Source: Epiperipatus broadwayi (Eukaryota > Onychophora > Udeonychophora > Euonychophora > Peripatidae). Taken from it: a DNA stretch of 64,000 bases. The position numbers were made by a program, and so were the translations under genes. Under the pieces are notes generated by a model, which worked only from the letters and a program-made list of their open reading frames with translations, was not told the DNA's origin and searched no databases. Below, in pieces: positions 24,191-34,749 of the stretch. Positions within the stretch are counted from its first letter, which is position 1. Each line of letters opens with the position of its first letter. Location: NCBI GenBank assembly GCA_028023455.1, contig JAQFVV010012395.1, positions 4,774,001-4,838,000 on the forward strand, written 5' to 3'.

Positions 24191-24884
24191 TTTGTCCACA
24201 GCCAAGAGTTTTTAAGCATGTTTTTTTTTCAAGTACACCCGGGTCTTGTTTTATGCAGTAGATAGGTTCTGCAGAAAACCCACATTAAAAAAAATCACAC
24301 AAAAATAGAATTAACTTACCTTGAAAAATGGGGGATAGGTTCTGTAATTTTTAGAAATTGCATTAAAGCAACAAAGAAAAATCACTTTAAAATTCGCATA
24401 AAAAATATAAGGAAATAAAGTATGACTATTAAAAAATTTCAAATATTTGAAAAAAATTGATACAAGACAAACTTTTTTTTACTTTTTTTTATTAACTACT
24501 GTATTTAATTTTACATTTTTTCATACATATTTTAGTCATTATTGCTATTTGACAACATGCGATTCATTTGTGAACTGGTAAAAAATCAGATTCATAACAG
24601 GAGGAAGTACAATTAGTGCCACCTTCAGTCTTGTGATGTGTTAATGATTTTCTGTCAACAATATAATCTGTGATTAAACTTTGAGATGATGATTTTACTA
24701 AATGTTTACAAAGCTCGTGATATCCAGACATCACATGACCACTATTTCTTATGCTTGCTCTTAACTGTTATTAAAACAGGCAAAACTCTCTATACATATT
24801 GCCACTCAGTGCAAGCCAGAGTAATCAATGGATGCCAAAAGGCTTGTGCATAAAATCCCCATCTAGTGCTTACTCATCCAATAA

Positions 24885-24924
24885 CCCCAGACTAGTTTCT
24901 GACTTGTGGCCTTCATCAGTGAGG
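24885..24924 (-). ncRNA. Hammerhead ribozyme A1
   Basis: Minus strand. Stem I is CCTCA (24924-24920) with TGGGG (24889-24885). The core is CTGATGA (24919-24913). An unpaired A is followed by stem II GGC/GTC around CACAA (one G-U), then A and GAAA (24899-24896). Stem III is the minimal C-G pair closing a UA loop. The triplet is GUC, with the cut after 24890. The A-A pair beside the core is a departure from the consensus and recurs in this family. Confidence 0.75.
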
Positions 24925-25159
24925 AAACTTGGATCTAAGAGCACTGCATCTAGATCTTAGGATCTAAAGACACCAAAATGTATAGGTATTGAACTGATTT
25001 CAGAGCTATATGACTATATAAGCTGATGAGCTTGGATTGAAAATATAGTGTTTTCAATTTAAGTTTCATAGTTTTGTAGTTAAGTAGAGATAAAAGGTGG
25101 CTGCTGGAGGGTTGCATTAGATCCTAAGATCTAAGTGCAGTGCTCTTGGATCCAAGGCT

Positions 25160-25199
25160 CCTCACCGACAAAGGCCACAAGCCAGAAACTAGTCTGGGG
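25160..25199 (+). ncRNA. Decayed hammerhead (family A, right arm)
   Basis: Same architecture as A1, with stems I (CCTCA/TGGGG) and II (GGC/GCC) intact, but the core reads CCGACAA instead of CTGATGA. Two essential core bases are changed, so it should be inactive. Confidence 0.7.
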
Positions 25200-26527
25200 A
25201 TATTGGATGAGTAGGCACTAGATGAGGATTTTATGCACAAGCCTTCTGGCATCCATTGATTACTCTGGCTTGCACTGAGTGGCAATACATATAGAGAGTT
25301 TTTCCTGTTTTGATATCCAGATATATAACTATTTAACTCTCGTTGAATTTAAGAGGTTGTTCATTGCAGCAAACTCTTAGATTTCAGCATTTTCTGACAT
25401 TTTCTTTGTCTCACACATCAACATAAAATCTATGATTAAATGATTATTACTTATCAGAAAATAATAAATTTGTCTTCATTTGAAAGATAATTTTGTTTAC
25501 TACTGAAATAAATTTTAAATGTTCACATTTTGTTTCTATATTAAAAAATGAGATTGCAATCAAAACAAAAAGATTATACATTATCATTAGAAAGATTATT
25601 TTCAGTTTACTAAATCAACAAAATCTTCGTTATTTCTGATTATTTTTAAAAATCTAAAAGAATATTTATTTCTAATAAAATATATTTAAAAGTTTAAAAT
25701 TTTTGAATATTTATTGTGATATTTTTGTACTCGTAAGTATAAATCTATTATTATTATTTACTCATAAGTATAAGTAGGCTATTTATGTAGAAGCTAAGTT
25801 TCTTAAATAGCTTCAGGCCATATTCACATTATATTAGCAGCTAATGTTGTATTTTTGAAAAAAAAAGTATTTCAAGTCAAAATAAGTTATTAATAACTTA
25901 AATTTCTTGATATTTAATAAATATAGTGAAATATAAATTTCTTTATCACATAAAAGAAAGCCCACATAAAAAGATATTATGAAGAAACATGAATCGCATA
26001 ACTTGAAAATCACATTTTAAAAATCTGCATAAAACTAGACCCAGGTGTAATTAGTTCTTGCTAATCTGAGCAACCTTTCATCTATTTACCAGTAAATTAA
26101 TAATATCTAACTATTTATAATCAGAGCTTAAAAGAATATTAAAAAAATGCTCACCATCAAGCAATTAACTAGCCTTGTAACATGTTTTCTTTTGCTGTTG
26201 CTTCATGGATAAATCAAACAAATGAATGACATAAGCACTGAAATCCAAAAATCTTTACAGGCTTTGCTTTGGGAACTTACAAAAAACATTGAATTAATAA
26301 TTGTTTGATGGTAAATTTGTGTTTATATTGTATTTTTGTAATAAAATAGACAATTGTTTAAAAGTGTTAAAACTAGTGTCTACTCATCATTACTCATACT
26401 AATTTACATACCTATAAAACAAAGTGGTTTGTGTCAAAGTTGTGAAGGCAGTAAGTTTGACATATCAATTAAATAGCAGTTAGTAACTATCTATATATAC
26501 TGAACAATGATAAAGATATACACTAGA

Positions 26528-26588
26528 GATTGTGGTCTGGGCCAACTGATGAGTGCTGGTTCAGCATGAAATGTACATCTTGGGAATC
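26528..26588 (+). ncRNA. Hammerhead ribozyme B2
   Basis: The core is CTGATGA at 26546-26552 and GAAA at 26568-26571. Stem II is five pairs, GTGCT (26553-26557) with AGCAT (26563-26567), one of them G-U, around GGTTC. Stem III is UG (26572-26573) with CA (26576-26577) around UA. Stem I is CCAA (26542-26545) with TTGG (26580-26583), and after an internal loop GATT (26528-26531) with AATC (26585-26588). Cleavage is predicted after C26579 in an AUC triplet. Relative to B1, stem III changes UA/UA to UG/CA, and stem II restores a full helix: paired changes. Confidence 0.82.
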
Positions 26589-26897
26589 ATATATCTGTTC
26601 CATGTCATTGCTCATATGTTTATGATTGCACTCAACCACAAAATGTTAAAAGTAAATAGAAATCAATCCCTGCCTTGTGTGAGAATAGTATAGTGAAAAT
26701 TACACTACAGAAATATTATTAAGTAAATAATGTCTAGTCTAATGAATGACTAATTAAAATTATTAATATACTTTCATCAAACAGTTTGCATCAAAGTTGT
26801 GAGGGCAGTAAATTTGATGCTTATTAATTAAACTATAGTAATTCCCTATCTATATACTGAACAATGATAAATATATGTATAAGAGGTTATGATCTGA

Positions 26898-26943
26898 GCT
26901 AATTGATGAGTGCTGGTTTATCACAAAATATGCATCTTGATCA
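26898..26943 (+). ncRNA. Decayed hammerhead B3
   Basis: Positionally equivalent to B2 in the second tandem unit. The core reads TTGATGA and the GAAA box reads AAAA, so the first core base and the invariant G are lost. Confidence 0.65.
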
Positions 26944-27127
26944 TACATCTTTTTCCCATGTCTATGGTCATATGTTTATGATTACAACCTCCACAAGGTG
27001 TTAAAAGCAGATAGAAATCAGTCACTACTTTGGGTGAGAATGGTATAGTAAAAATTATACTATAGTAAATATTATTCATTAAATGGATAATCTCCAGTCT
27101 AATGAATAACTAATAAAAATTATTAAT

Positions 27128-28713
27128 GGCTTGTAATGCCTGTGCAACAATACCATACATTGTATTAAACCCACATCACAATCACTTCTCATGAATGTTT
27201 GTATCTCATACATGCCATATATTGATTTGTTGAAATGTGATTTACCTATGAATTGAGCATAATTTTTGAATAATACTATTTTAAATCAGTACTACTAATA
27301 CTATTAATCTTATGGACATTTATACATTGAAAATAAAAATCAGTCTTCTCACATTCTCTATAATATTTGCTTCTGTTATACTAATTGAATCCTAATGGTT
27401 TTGGAGAAACTCAACTCTATAATATTATGAGTAAATAAACTTCAATTCATGTGGGCCTCATGAAGGTTATTTCCTTTATAGGTTCTTAAAAAAATAATTT
27501 AAGATTTCATTTCTAAAAAAAAAAAGTGATGATTATATATTATTATCATATAAGCATTATATCTATTTGTCAATTCTTATATGCTATCTAAAATAAACAT
27601 CATCTAACTTACAGTAGAATTCAAGATTTTTACCCTCTTACAAAAAAATTCTTAATAGAAACATTAAAAATCTGTCTTTGGTTTATAATAAAAATAATAA
27701 TAAAGCAATAGCAATCAAATATATCTTTTGTTAATTTAAAATATGCTCCATTTCATGGTAAGAATATTTATTTTATTCTAGGAATAAGATTGATATCCTA
27801 TTCTAATAAATGTATACTTGTTTTATAGATACTCAAATATGCAGGGAATATTTATATTATTTACATTTATCTATAGTTCCTTAGTAACACAAAAAAATTA
27901 CACCACTAACAAATGTATGTATGCTTATAAATATCACTTATGCTTAAAGCTTACATATAACAATGAGCATTACTATTTTATATTTATATAATTGTGTAGG
28001 AGTGTTTATGTATAATTTAAATTTAACTTTGAAAGATTATTATCAGAATTGACCTTTTTTTTAGAATTAAAAAAATCAATAATCAATTTTCAAAACAATC
28101 AACAGAATCATAGTAATACGTAACATTTTTAACAATATTACATGTAATTAAAATCATAAACAATACATTTAGGTTATTGTTTATCACTAATTGTTTTTTT
28201 AAATTTTTTTTTATGAAGGGCATCATTTTTCTTTTGTTTACTTGTCTAAATTCCAAAGTTTTCTTCCCTGTGTTCCTTTGGGATCTAAAAGCAAAATGCT
28301 TCAATTAACTATTTCTTTGATTCATAATTCCAAATATTTAGCTACTGAATTAATATAAAGAAGTAAGTAATACAGTGGTCAAACAGAAGCACGCTTCCTT
28401 ATTATTTCATCTATTTAGTTCATCATGGAAATTGGCTGTTGAGAAAAAAAAGATCCCCCCCCTTTTTTTTTTTTTTTCAGATATTCTCTAGAGAAGAATT
28501 CCAATTTGGAAATATCAAGTAATAAATATAATAATCTTTTTATATTAATAGGTTGCAAAGATAAAATTTATTTATTTTAATAGTGTCTGTGGAGATTTTT
28601 TCTCTATGACAGCATTATTCATCCAGCATTTGTCATTCGAAGAACATAATATTATAATAAAATAAAATCACAAATTTTATACATTAATATCTAATTTTTT
28701 AAATAAAATTACT
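27128..28713. other. Intronic non-coding, no feature seen
   Basis: AT-rich; a C/T homopolymer pair at 28455-28479. Nothing else recognised. Confidence 0.45.
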
Positions 28714-28827
28714 ACACTTTTTTTCTTCATGTGTCTAAGCATCGGCTGGGAAAAGAACCCGCAAACCCGGGACAACTGCTTGTAAGGCAGCTGTGCTGAT
28801 CACACAGCTACCAACGCTTGACACTTT
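28714..28827 (-). mobile_element. tRNA-derived SINE with tail and target duplication
   Basis: The minus strand reads AGCGTTGGTAGCTG..., a tRNA-like body with a CTGCCTTACAAGCAG anticodon-arm-like hairpin and a GCGGGTTCTTTTCCC B-box region, then AGCCGATGCT closing the acceptor stem, then an A-rich tail. A 7-bp repeat, acacttt, flanks it at 28714-28720 and 28821-28827. The body matches the better-preserved copy at 57488-57625. Confidence 0.78.
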
Positions 28828-29093
28828 CACAGGATATTTATCATTTTTTAATCAATGAGATTTATTGATTGTTAGTGTATCATTACCATAAAAAAGTTTA
28901 AGGTGTATTTACATTTATATCATACTCATATATATAATTTTAACTCTCTCATGACTGTGTTTTGTGTTAATAATTAAAATAAGGATTATACTCTGATATA
29001 TTATTAAGAGAGTCCTATTTAGATATACATATTATATCAGATGCTTTCTTGAAGATTTGTGAAGATGGTATTTTATATGTGATAATATGTTGG

Positions 29094-29468
29094 TCTATTT
29101 CCATCATCTATCATTAAATGTTGAATGTTTAGAAAATTTTAAACTTTATTTAAATTTTTCCTAATATAAACAACTATTAGAAATAACACACAAAGACAAC
29201 CCAGGTTAGACAATTCCACAATGTTTCGAGGATATTACTCTCTGCTCTTCTTCAGTTGTTGCTGGCCTGTTCAGTGATAATGATAGCATAGCAGTTGAAC
29301 TATACACACTTAAGTTCTTGAATATCAAATTTTAAAGCAATGCTCTAACCAACTAACCTGTGTTATCTTTGTGGGTTATAACTAACAGTTGTTTGTATTT
29401 GGAAAAGTTTAAATAAAGTTTAAATTTTTTTAGATATTCAACATTTAATGATAAATGATGGAAATAGT
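29094..29468. mobile_element. Foldback element (family D) next to a PLE remnant
   Basis: Outer arms of about 115 bp (29094-29213 and 29350-29468, starting ctatttccatcatct) are inverted repeats. The loop contains a tRNA-like A box on the minus strand (TTAGTTGGTTAGAGC near 29355) and a hammerhead-like stem-loop. It lies just beyond the PLE C-terminus at 29561-29806 on that strand, where a 3' pseudo-LTR would be. Relatives: 32200-32480 and 48455-49200. Confidence 0.72.
29224..29255 (-). ncRNA. Hammerhead-like stem-loop
   Basis: On the minus strand, CTGAAGA (29255-29249), an extra A, a GAG/CTC stem with a long loop, then CGAAAC. No convincing stem III or cleavage site follows. Possibly a decayed PLE hammerhead. 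Confidence 0.35.
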
Positions 29469-29560
29469 CAAACATAGTGTTACATATGTATATCAGTGTT
29501 TTGTGAAAATAATAATAATTTGATAGCTTACTATAGGTTTTGTTTTCTTTCTTCTTTCTC

Positions 29561-29806
29561 TTACTTATTAAAATTGCTATCTAAATCTTTATTTAATGTA
29601 GGTTTAGTATTATTTATAAGAATAGTTTCTTTAATTTTTCTTTCTCTTTTATTCTTAGTACATTGAATCATTTTAATGCTATCTTTTTCAAATGCATGTT
29701 CTGTTTTTATTGTATGCAAGTAAACAGGTGATTTATCATATTTAAGTTGCATTAATCTTGTAAAAATATTAGAAAGACTAAAATAATGTTCAATGGATTT
29801 GTTCAA
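29561..29806 (-). pseudogene. Penelope-like element endonuclease C-terminus
   Basis: An 81-residue frame whose second half, HAFEKDSIKMIQ followed by KRERKIKETILI and KPTLNKDLD, matches the end of PLE GIY-YIG nucleases (H.FD...IL..E..W..RKIKEAI.I....LNRD.G). The GIY and YIG motifs themselves are not seen. It overlaps the start of an oppositely oriented LINE fragment, so one has inserted beside or into the other. The element's presumed 3' pseudo-LTR is the foldback at 29094-29468. Confidence 0.65.
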
Positions 29807-30425
29807 AAGATGAAAATAACAATTGATAATGATAAGTTAGAAGAAGTTAATGACTACACATATCTTGGTCAAATTATTACTACAGATGGAAACATAATAG
29901 ATGAAATTAATCATAGAATTAAACTTGTTTGGGGTGCTTTTGGTAGAAATAAGTTAATATTAAATGAAATATATCTATGTGTTTGAAAAGGAAGGTTTTT
30001 AATAAATGTGTTTTAGCAGTTTTTACTTATGGATCTGAGACTTGGACATTTAAAAGAAGAGCAATACAGAGACTCCAGACCACTCAAAGAAGTATGGAGA
30101 GATGCACATTAGGAATAACAAGAAGATATTGAAAATGAAATACATGGATCAGAGAACAAATAGCCCGTTATTGATATCACAAAAAAATAAGGGAATAAAG
30201 GAGATTGGATGGACACATTGATAGAAAAAGTGATAATAGAAGGACAGCTAAAAAAAGTGGATTTCAAGAGTTTGGAAAAGACCTAGAAAGAGATGAAATG
30301 TGATATGGATGGATTAAATAATGAAGTATGTTGAGGTGATATGAAGAGAGGCTAGAGATTGGAGAAAATGGATTAAACTTGGAGACCATCTTGCAATGGA
30401 TTGGTAATGGTTGACATGATGATGA
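29775..30425 (+). pseudogene. RTE-like LINE, RT C-terminal end and 3' tail
   Basis: The first frame (29786-29986) reads LEEVNDYTYLGQIITTDGN then EINHRIKLVWGAFGRNK, the classic region just after the RT thumb in RTE-type LINEs. Further blocks follow in shifted frames: FLLMDLRLGHLKEE (family VLTYGSETWTL) and the GWMDTL region. The copy ends in gattggtaatggttgac and a short ATG microsatellite, the usual RTE 3' end. It is 5' truncated and frameshifted. Confidence 0.82.
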
Positions 30426-30478
30426 TAGTGAATTTTGAGTAAAGTGATTTGTTTATTTGGTGTAATTAGTTTTAATAT

Positions 30479-30693
30479 TAAAACAGGCAAAACTCTCCAT
30501 ACAGTAGTGCCACTCAGTGCAAGTCAGAGTAATCAATGGATGCCAGAAGGCTTGTGAATAAAATCCCTATTCATCCAATATCCCCAGACTTTTTTTGCAC
30601 TGAGTGGCAATACTGAATGGAGAATTTTGCTTGTTTTAACAACAATTATAAGCAAGCATAAAAAATGGTGGTCATATGATGTTTATTAGTTTT
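30479..30693. mobile_element. Family A foldback, internally deleted copy
   Basis: The left arm starts taaaacaggcaaaactctcc. The right arm ends in gcttgttttaacaacaatta then agcaagcataaaaaatggtg and gtcatatgatg. The ribozyme and centre are deleted around a T run at 30592-30598. It shows the full right-end extension missing from the copy at 24729-25310. Confidence 0.82.
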
Positions 30694-31395
30694 AATATTA
30701 TTAATTGGCAATTTTTCTGCGTTTAATTTTATACAGTCCATTTTATCTGGATTTTCATTATATTTTTACTATATTACCATTTAATATGTTAATTGTATTC
30801 TCTTTTTCATTATTATTTCAAAATTTATTATATTGCTAAATTATCTATTAATTTTATTTATAATTTTATTTATATTTTTAACTATATTATTATTATTGTA
30901 AGTTCTAATCCCATATAATTATTAATATTATTATTTAAATTGCCATTAATTATATTTTCTATCAACTTTATACTATTTTTTATAAATTTAATTAGATAAT
31001 CATTATTTAATAGTTCCATTATTAACTGTGTCATTTATAATCATGTGAACAAAAATTTTAAACTCTATAAATTCAAATCAAATAAATAAAAATTTAGATT
31101 TAAAAACTGTGCTAATCTAAATATGAATGAGATAAATTCAAATAATAATATTACAAAAATGAAAATCAGTTATAGAAAACATAAAAAGAGGACCTACTAT
31201 ATAATAAAAGGAAATTAATTAAAAATTTAAATACTGGCAGTTACTGAAAAAAATATTTTATAAAAACATCAACATCATCATCATAATAACAACAACAACA
31301 ACAATAATAATAATTATTATTATTATAATTATTATTTCAATTTATTATTAATATTTCAATAGTTAATAAAATCATTTAAAGAAATACATTACAAC

Positions 31396-32200
31396 TTAAA
31401 CATTTGCTAAGCTGATTATTGTTTTCTCAACAAATGTCTTTAGATCTACAAAAAATATATCGATGTCATTAAAAAATATATTACAGAAGTTTGGCAGTTT
31501 GTATAATGCTGCTAAATATAAAATTTCACATTTATATTTATCAATATTAAATAAGTTCTTATTCCTTGTACATACATGAGGAACTCTTATTAATACTTTT
31601 GAAATACAATTATGTAAGAAAATTTTTCCATGAATGATTAAATAAAAAAATTTCATATCACGAATCACTCTTCTATGAAACACATTTATACAAACATCTT
31701 TTGCATTAATTATATTAGTGAATTTACTGTATATTGACTGTAATATATCTATATGAGATAACTTATCCAAGTTCCATATTATTGAGCCATATTCCATTAT
31801 AGGAAGTACAAGTGTTTTAAACAAATGCATCTTAATAAGCAAAAATATTAAAGTAATGTCCATTATGAAGAATAAAGTCCAATATTTTATTGGCTTTACA
31901 TAACATATTATCCACATGAGATATAAAACAACCATTTTGATTAAACCATATTCCAATATCTTTATAACACTTTTGTATATTCAATAGTTTCATTATTTAT
32001 ATAATATGAATCCACATAGCACTAAACTTGTCTTGCATATGTAATAGCACAACATTTCTCTATATTTATATGCATGTTATTCTTAAGATACCATTCATAA
32101 AAGCTATCTATACAAGACTGAAGCCCTAAATGATCTTTATAACAAGTAATTTATTTAAATATTTTACAATCATTAGCATATGATAATACACTATCTTCAT
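31396..32200 (-). pseudogene. LINE RT palm and C-terminal region
   Basis: Beyond the foldback insertion the sequence continues with SYANDCKIFK (the YADD box as YAND), then DHLGLQSCIDSFYEWYLKNN and NIEKCCAITYARQ, and after frame changes FKTLVLPIMEYGSIIW, the end of the RT-linked C-terminal region. These match the ordered motifs YADD, LQ.DL..L..W...N, and L...LV.PI.EYGS.IW. Confidence 0.83.
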
Positions 32201-32480
32201 TATATGTTTTCCTGAAGGTTTGTGATGATGGTGTTCTAGTTGTATTTTTATATTGGACTATTTCCATCATCTAATATGTGTATTGAAGGTCTTTAAAAAA
32301 ATTAACTTTAAATATTCCAAATACATTCAACTGTTAGTAGTAGCACATCAAATAGGTGTGCTACTACTAACAGTTGAATGTATTTGGAATATTTAAATAA
32401 AGTTAATTTTTGCTAAAGACATTCAATACACATATTAGATGATGGAAATAGTCCAATATAAAAATACAACTATCTTCACT
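32200..32480. mobile_element. Family D foldback inserted in the LINE
   Basis: Arms at about 32240-32347 and 32355-32470 are inverted repeats meeting near gtgctactactaacag. Flanks read actatcttcattatat (left) and actatcttcactatat (right), a 16-bp duplication with one mismatch. The left side has about 30 bp with no counterpart on the right. No hammerhead core is present. Confidence 0.8.
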
Positions 32481-32489
32481 ATATATCTA

Positions 32490-33470
32490 TCCAAATCATT
32501 TATATATATTGCAAATGATAATTTTGCCAATACACTATCTTATGAAACACTTAATTCATTACTATAAACACGTGAAACATTATTATTATATTTAATAAAA
32601 GAAGACCTATTAGCAAAAATGACATAAATCAATTAAACAACTTCAATGAGAAGCCCACATTAGACATTTTATTAAATGAATAACTATCAAAAGCTCTATT
32701 TAAATCAAAATAAATTACATCAAGATGGGTTTGATTATTTATAGAGTGAGTAAATTTGTTTCAACAGATTTACATAGTAAAAATCCATGTTGAAAACTTG
32801 ACCAATAATACCATTATATATACACTTCTCAAATATTTTTGAAAAATAGATAAAGCTGATATTGATTTTTAGTTAGAAACTTCTAAATGAAAACCTTTTT
32901 TGTGTATTGGTATAATCTTAGTAATTTTCAAATAAGATGGAAATATACCTGTTGCAATTGAAAGATTAAAAATATATTCCAGAGAACATAACAGAATCTC
33001 CACACAACCTTTTATTAAAAATGCAGGAATATCATCAAAACTAGGACTAGAATGTACATTTATTAGATCAACAGCTTTTTAAATATCTTCTTTAGTTATA
33101 AATCCTATTCCAATGTCATAACCTAAAATTTCCTTGTTTTTATTCTCATCCTCATCAGTTACCTCACTAAAAGTATATTTATCTAGCATTGAAAAATAAT
33201 CACAAAATTTATTAAAGATGAACTTATTGGCCTTTTAGATTTATTAATAGTAAAATCCTTCTCAACTTTCCATAACACTTTAGGTCGAGCTAGAAGTGAA
33301 GTTTCCATATTAATCATATAAGTATTAAACTCTTTCCTCTTAATTTTTTAGGTACATATCTAAGGTTAATAAAATTATTATTATAAATACAACAACAAGT
33401 TTTTTTTAAACAATTTATGAAATCTATTTTGAAATTACTTTTAATTTAGCTGAATATGAAATAGAATATT
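32490..33470 (-). pseudogene. LINE reverse transcriptase, fingers and palm
   Basis: The minus-strand translation gives DDIPAFLIKGC, then IFNLSIATGIFPSYLKITKI then IPIHKKG, a degraded YRPIS region, and DVIYFDLNRAFDS (family YTDFSKAFDR), the first catalytic aspartate block. Several stops and frame changes. It ends at the foldback insertion. Confidence 0.85.
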
Positions 33471-33489
33471 TAAGCTCTTCCGTATGCAA

Positions 33490-33930
33490 ATTGGCATATA
33501 TATATATTTAATAGATGGCGTAAATGTGCCTTTGAAGTTTTCTTGCAATGATATATATTGCAGAGGCTTCTACTATGTGGTGAAACTGAACTGATATCAG
33601 ACCCATATAGCTATCTGGCTTGCTATACTGAGTTTGAAGACATTACAGGTCTAAAAGATTCACGCTTGCAAGCTGAATAGAAATTGTTTCATAAACACTC
33701 AGAGTTTAGTGTTTAGATTTAGTTTCTTATTCCTATCCTTCACTGATGATAGCACATCAGCTTGAAATCATGATCTGAGGATGGAACTAACGAAAGAGAT
33801 AGTGAATGCTTACTCTGACATTTATGTAAACAAACATACGCTTTGACGGTGTTTTTGGTAAAATGCCATCTATTGATCATAAATACAAGCGTTAGCAAGT
33901 TTAACTTGTTTTTTGTTTTTCATATATATA
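33490..33930 (+). mobile_element. Family C hammerhead unit inserted in the LINE
   Basis: A linear unit interrupting the LINE between its endonuclease and RT. It has the shared block at about 33586 (ctgatatcagacccatatag), the hammerhead at 33738-33780 and a tail that matches the right arm of 13251-13506. Both ends are a catatatatata run (about 33490 and 33919), which may be the target duplication or simply microsatellite. Confidence 0.75.
33738..33780 (+). ncRNA. Hammerhead ribozyme C3
   Basis: Stem I is CTTCA (33738-33742) with TGAGG (33776-33780), one U-G. The core is CTGATGA at 33743-33749. Stem II is AGC/GCT around ACATCA, with a U-U pair next to the core. GAAA is at 33764-33767. Stem III is A33767-T33774, T33768-A33773 and C33769-G33772. 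Cleavage is predicted after C33775 (AUC). Compared with C2, stem I changes on both strands and pairing is kept. Confidence 0.8.
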
Positions 33931-33945
33931 TATAACTGCAATATA

Positions 33946-34742
33946 TCTACAAATACATCCAATGCTTCATCAGTAGACCTTGAATTATATACAGACAACC
34001 AGTTACAATCCAAAAGTGCTATATAGAGATCAAAAAAATTGACCCTTCGATAATCTCTAATTAATGAGGAATATATATACTCTCTTTTCCCATGAATATG
34101 TATTAAAATTTCAATTGAAGGATGATGAACATCAACTTCAACAAGAGGAAATCTAGATATATAACAAACCAACATCACTAAAGTTAGTAAAAATTAAATC
34201 CAATATTCTATTATTACAATTTAAAGAAGTATTATTTTGTATAAGATTTAAAAGAGAAACAAAACTCTTCAATCTTACTCCTTTAGATAAACTGTTTGAT
34301 TATTCAAAAAGTCTGGAGTAGTAAAATCACTCACAATCATTATATAATGTGGATAATTTATAAGATATAATTCTATATTAGTTAAAATTAAATCAAAGTC
34401 TTTATTAGATATACCAGGATATATATATATTTACCATAAGTATTTTAGTATACCTAAAATCAACCTCTACTCAAACTGATTCATTACGACATAATATAAC
34501 TATGCAATTTAAATTCCTATTGAGATCTAAGAGCAATGCAGGGTGTCACCTCTACTGACAGCAATATCAGTATCTCTATCCTGTCTCAACATATTATTTC
34601 CGAACTCCACAGTAAGCCAAGTTTCAGTAAGTATTTTAACATCATAATTTTCGATAATAGATGGAGTTTTTAAATTAAATGTCTTAGTACATAATCCATG
34701 CACATTTTGATAAAAACAATGTAAAATATTATAACTATTCAT
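33946..34742 (-). pseudogene. LINE apurinic-type endonuclease remnant
   Basis: Frame 34742-34527 begins ILHCFYQNVHGLCTKTFNL then IENYDVKILTETWLTVEF. This is the QNVRGLRTK..........I..LTETWL start of LINE endonucleases, with the catalytic glutamate in TETW. Lower down, frame 34178-33946 gives DYRRVNFFDLYIALLDCNW (family NF...D...L...DW), the linker after the nuclease. The middle is frameshifted. Confidence 0.83.
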
Positions 34743-34749
34743 AATTAAA

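Larger units (their letters stand above)
24729..25310. mobile_element. Foldback hammerhead element (family A), best-preserved copy
   Basis: The left arm from 24771 and the right arm to 25310 are inverted repeats of about 190 bp (outer part aaaacaggcaaaactctc). Each arm includes a hammerhead region: intact on the minus strand at 24924-24885, decayed on the plus strand at 25160-25199. The centre carries a block shared with family C (near 24999). The left side extends 42 bp further than the right. An 11-bp duplication, tgatatccaga, flanks it (24718-24728 and 25311-25321). Related copies lie at 30479, 40211, 46245, 49366, 58076 and 62293. Confidence 0.88.
26405..27127 (+). mobile_element. Tandem hammerhead repeat, two 357-bp units (family B)
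   Basis: Two direct copies, about 26405-26769 and 26770-27127, register at exactly 357 bp (caaagttgtga at 26435 and 26792; ribozyme cores at 26546 and 26903). The first carries an intact hammerhead and the second a decayed one. Units share the ctggttcagcatgaaat and tactgaacaatgata blocks with 17042-17444 and 50117-50310. Head-to-tail units each with a ribozyme are the retrozyme layout. Confidence 0.8.

Noticed and set aside
25021-25035. gctgatgagcttgg as another hammerhead core
   Set aside because: Contains CTGATGA but no GAAA box or stem II at the right distance.
33150-33160. Minus-strand CTGATGA near 33155 and 33970 in the LINE
   Set aside because: Part of LINE coding sequence with no pairing stems or GAAA.
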